From NCBI GenBank assembly GCA_964250265.1, contig CAXUFG010000250.1, forward strand, positions 1 to 7,374: a DNA stretch of 7,374 bases, given 5' to 3'. The notes under the pieces were generated by a model. That model saw only the letters and a program-made list of their open reading frames with translations. It made no database searches and was not told where the DNA came from. Numbering within the stretch: position 1 is the stretch's first letter; each line of letters opens with the position of its first letter. Below are positions 5,860 through 7,374 of the stretch, piece after piece. The DNA comes from GCA-003244245 sp964250265. Lineage in GTDB: Bacteria > Actinomycetota > Actinomycetes > Mycobacteriales > Pseudonocardiaceae. The position numbers were made by a program, and so were the translations under genes.

Positions 5860-6507
5860 GTGGTCCGCTGTTCAGCTCAAAAACCGGCCTCGGATCCGAA
5901 CACGATCCGGGTGCTCCTGGTTATCGAGATGAGTCTGCTTCGCGGAGCGCTTGCGGCTGTGCTGTCCAACGAGGCGGACATCGAAGTGGTCGGCGGAATA
6001 GGCGGGGGTGACCGTGTGTTACCCGCCGCAATCCGTCACCAAGCCGATATCGCCGTGCTGGATGTCGATCAGGGTGGGTCGGAGGCACTCGTGACAGCGC
6101 AGACGCTGCACGAGCGGTTGCCCGAATGCCGGGTGGTGGTGCTTGCCACCGCGCAGCGGCCGGGCCTGGTCCGCCGGGCGCTGGATGTGCCGGTGGCCGG
6201 AGCGGTGGACAAGGACGCGCAGCCCCGGCGGCTGCTGGCCACGATCCGGCAGGTCGCCAAGGGGAAGCGGACGATCGATCCAGCCCTCGCCGTTGCCGCG
6301 ATCGGCGTGGCGGGTAGCCCGCTGACACCCCGCGAGCTCACGGTGCTCGACCTCGCATCAGGCGGGGCGTCGCCGACCGAGATCGCTCAACGGCTGTTCC
6401 TGAGCCGCGGGACGGTATGCAATTACCTGTCGCGGGTCATGACCAAGCTCGAGGCCCGTACCCGGATCGATGCCATTCGCATCGCCGCCGAGGCGGGCTG
6501 GATCTAG
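5860..6507 (+). CDS. NarL/DesR-type response regulator with degenerate receiver
   Basis: This is a predicted DNA-binding transcription regulator of 215 residues, the usual length for the family. Residues about 15-135 are a receiver domain (IRVLLVIEMSLLRGAL at 16-31) and residues about 152-215 are a LuxR-type helix-turn-helix (LTPREL at 155-160, EIAQRLFLSRGTVCNYL at 174-190). The phosphoacceptor Asp68 (VLDVD) and Lys118 are kept. The usual acidic pair is Ile22-Glu23, the conserved Ser/Thr position is Ala96 followed by Thr97, and the MPG after the Asp is QGG. Phosphorylation may therefore be altered or lost. The frame is open further upstream to 5635, but that extension does not look like receiver sequence, so I prefer GTG 5860. 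AGAGG at 5842-5846 is a poorly spaced ribosome binding site. No histidine kinase is in view. Targets are unknown; the divergent biotin genes and the convergent ABC exporter are candidates. Confidence 0.85.
   Translation: MVRCSAQKPASDPNTIRVLLVIEMSLLRGALAAVLSNEADIEVVGGIGGGDRVLPAAIRHQADIAVLDVDQGGSEALVTAQTLHERLPECRVVVLATAQRPGLVRRALDVPVAGAVDKDAQPRRLLATIRQVAKGKRTIDPALAVAAIGVAGSPLTPRELTVLDLASGGASPTEIAQRLFLSRGTVCNYLSRVMTKLEARTRIDAIRIAAEAGWI
6504..6507. other. Shared stop codons of two convergent genes
   Basis: The plus-strand regulator ends with TAG at 6505-6507 and the minus-strand ABC gene with TAG at 6506-6504. Both are read from the palindrome CTAG, so the coding regions overlap tail to tail by four bases with no gap. 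Confidence 0.9.
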
Positions 6508-7374
6508 GATTTCAGTCTTGGGGACGGCGGGCCGGCAGCAGCAGTGAGCACCGGCCCGCCGTCGCCGTGCGTGGCGGGGGATCCCCAGTAACCGACGAGA
6601 TCGCGGTACAGCGGCGCGGTCGCGAGCAACTCCCGATGGGTACCCGACACCAGGTCCGCGCCGTCCATCAACACGATCCGCTGCGCCCGCAGTGCGGAGC
6701 TGATCCGGTGCGCGACGATGATGAGGGTACCGCCGCGGAGCGCCAGAACCCGCTCTACCCGCTCCTCCGCGACCGGATCAAGATGGCAGGTGGCCTCGTC
6801 CAGGATCAGCACCGGTGCCGGCGTCAGATGCGCCCTGGCCACCGCGATGAGCTGCCGTTCTCCGGCGGAGAGCATTCCAGCGTCAACCGCGGCCGCATAC
6901 CCGCCCAGGCGTGCCACCAGGGAGCGCAGGCCCAGCTCGTCCACCACAGCGTCAAGCTCGGCGCGGGTGGCGATGGGGTGCAGGTACCGCAGGTTCTCTC
7001 CGAGTGTCCCGGCGAAGACGTATGCCTCCTGTGGGATCAACACCCGGTGGTCGGCCAGAGTCTGCAGGTCTACCTCCCCGACCGGCACCCCTCCCAGGCA
7101 CACCTCGCCCTGGTCGGGGGTGTGGGTCGCGGCCAACAACCCGGCCAAGGTGGACTTGCCCGCGCCGCTGGGACCGATCATGGCCAGATGCTGCCCCTCG
7201 GGTATCACCAGGTCCAGTGCTTTCACGACCGGTTCAGCGTGGCGTCCGTAGCAGAACGTGACGCCATTCAGGACGAACTCGTGGCCACCAGGGGCGCGCC
7301 GCTTCACCGCCTCGCCGGATACCGGGCGCTCCCCCGCCTCGAACACGACCGCCTTGGCGGGCTCGAGGAGCCCC
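6504..7374 (-). CDS. ABC exporter, ATPase domain (N-terminus beyond window edge)
   Basis: The visible 289 residues are the nucleotide-binding half of an export-type ABC protein that couples ATP hydrolysis to transport across the cytoplasmic membrane. In order they show the A-loop region VTFCYG, Walker A GPSGAGKST, the Q-loop LIPQEAYVFAGTLGENL, the signature LSAGERQLIAVARA (LSAGE in place of the usual LSGGQ), Walker B plus D-loop VLILDEATCHLD, and the switch histidine in IIVAHR. The frame is open through the right edge (7373) with linker-like residues GLLEPAKAV, so the GTG at 7346 is probably internal. A membrane domain is expected further right, as in one-chain half-transporters. The cargo cannot be told from this half. 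A low-complexity tail of about 25 residues follows the ATPase domain. The gene converges on the response regulator. Confidence 0.9.
   Translation of the reverse strand, partial: GLLEPAKAVVFEAGERPVSGEAVKRRAPGGHEFVLNGVTFCYGRHAEPVVKALDLVIPEGQHLAMIGPSGAGKSTLAGLLAATHTPDQGEVCLGGVPVGEVDLQTLADHRVLIPQEAYVFAGTLGENLRYLHPIATRAELDAVVDELGLRSLVARLGGYAAAVDAGMLSAGERQLIAVARAHLTPAPVLILDEATCHLDPVAEERVERVLALRGGTLIIVAHRISSALRAQRIVLMDGADLVSGTHRELLATAPLYRDLVGYWGSPATHGDGGPVLTAAAGPPSPRLKS
6523..6563 (+). terminator. Strong hairpin after the response regulator
   Basis: A perfect 13-base inverted repeat, GACGGCGGGCCGG (6523-6535) and CCGGCCCGCCGTC (6551-6563), with a 15-base loop, begins 15 bases after the regulator's stop. 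There is no T-run after it on the plus strand, so it would be a hairpin-only terminator of the sort often proposed in actinobacteria. It lies inside the C-terminal codons of the opposing ABC gene. Confidence 0.5.

Overview
The window is high-GC DNA with GTG starts, tightly packed genes and actinobacterial-type protein families. BioA matches the mycobacterial enzyme closely, and the regulator resembles the actinobacterial DesR type. I infer a member of the Actinomycetes, perhaps near Mycobacteriales or Pseudonocardiales; the genus cannot be fixed from this sequence.

Layout. Positions 1-5430 carry biotin synthesis genes on the minus strand, transcribed from right to left: bioA (5430-4159), a SulP transporter/STAS/beta-carbonic anhydrase fusion (3911-1605), bioF (1578-383) and bioD (386 to beyond the left edge). 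bioF and bioD share an ATGA stop/start overlap. The carbonic anhydrase gene is only 26 bases from bioF, so those three genes are probably one transcript. A 247-base gap between bioA and the carbonic anhydrase gene holds a DtxR/IdeR-like iron box and a leader rich in inverted repeats, so this block probably also has its own promoter. Positions 5431-5859 are a divergent non-coding region. Positions 5860-6507 carry a plus-strand NarL/DesR-type response regulator with a degenerate receiver domain. It runs tail to tail into the ATPase end of an ABC exporter gene on the minus strand (6504 to beyond the right edge), and the two stop codons share one CTAG.

How the genes may work together. BioF releases CO2, BioD uses CO2 to close the ureido ring, and biotin enzymes then use bicarbonate. 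A membrane protein predicted to move an anion such as bicarbonate and to interconvert it with CO2 therefore fits this cluster biochemically. This is an inference from gene order and known chemistry and has not been demonstrated. bioF is broken by a frameshift inside an almost pure G/C tract (631-703) that looks like a sequence or assembly error rather than natural coding sequence.
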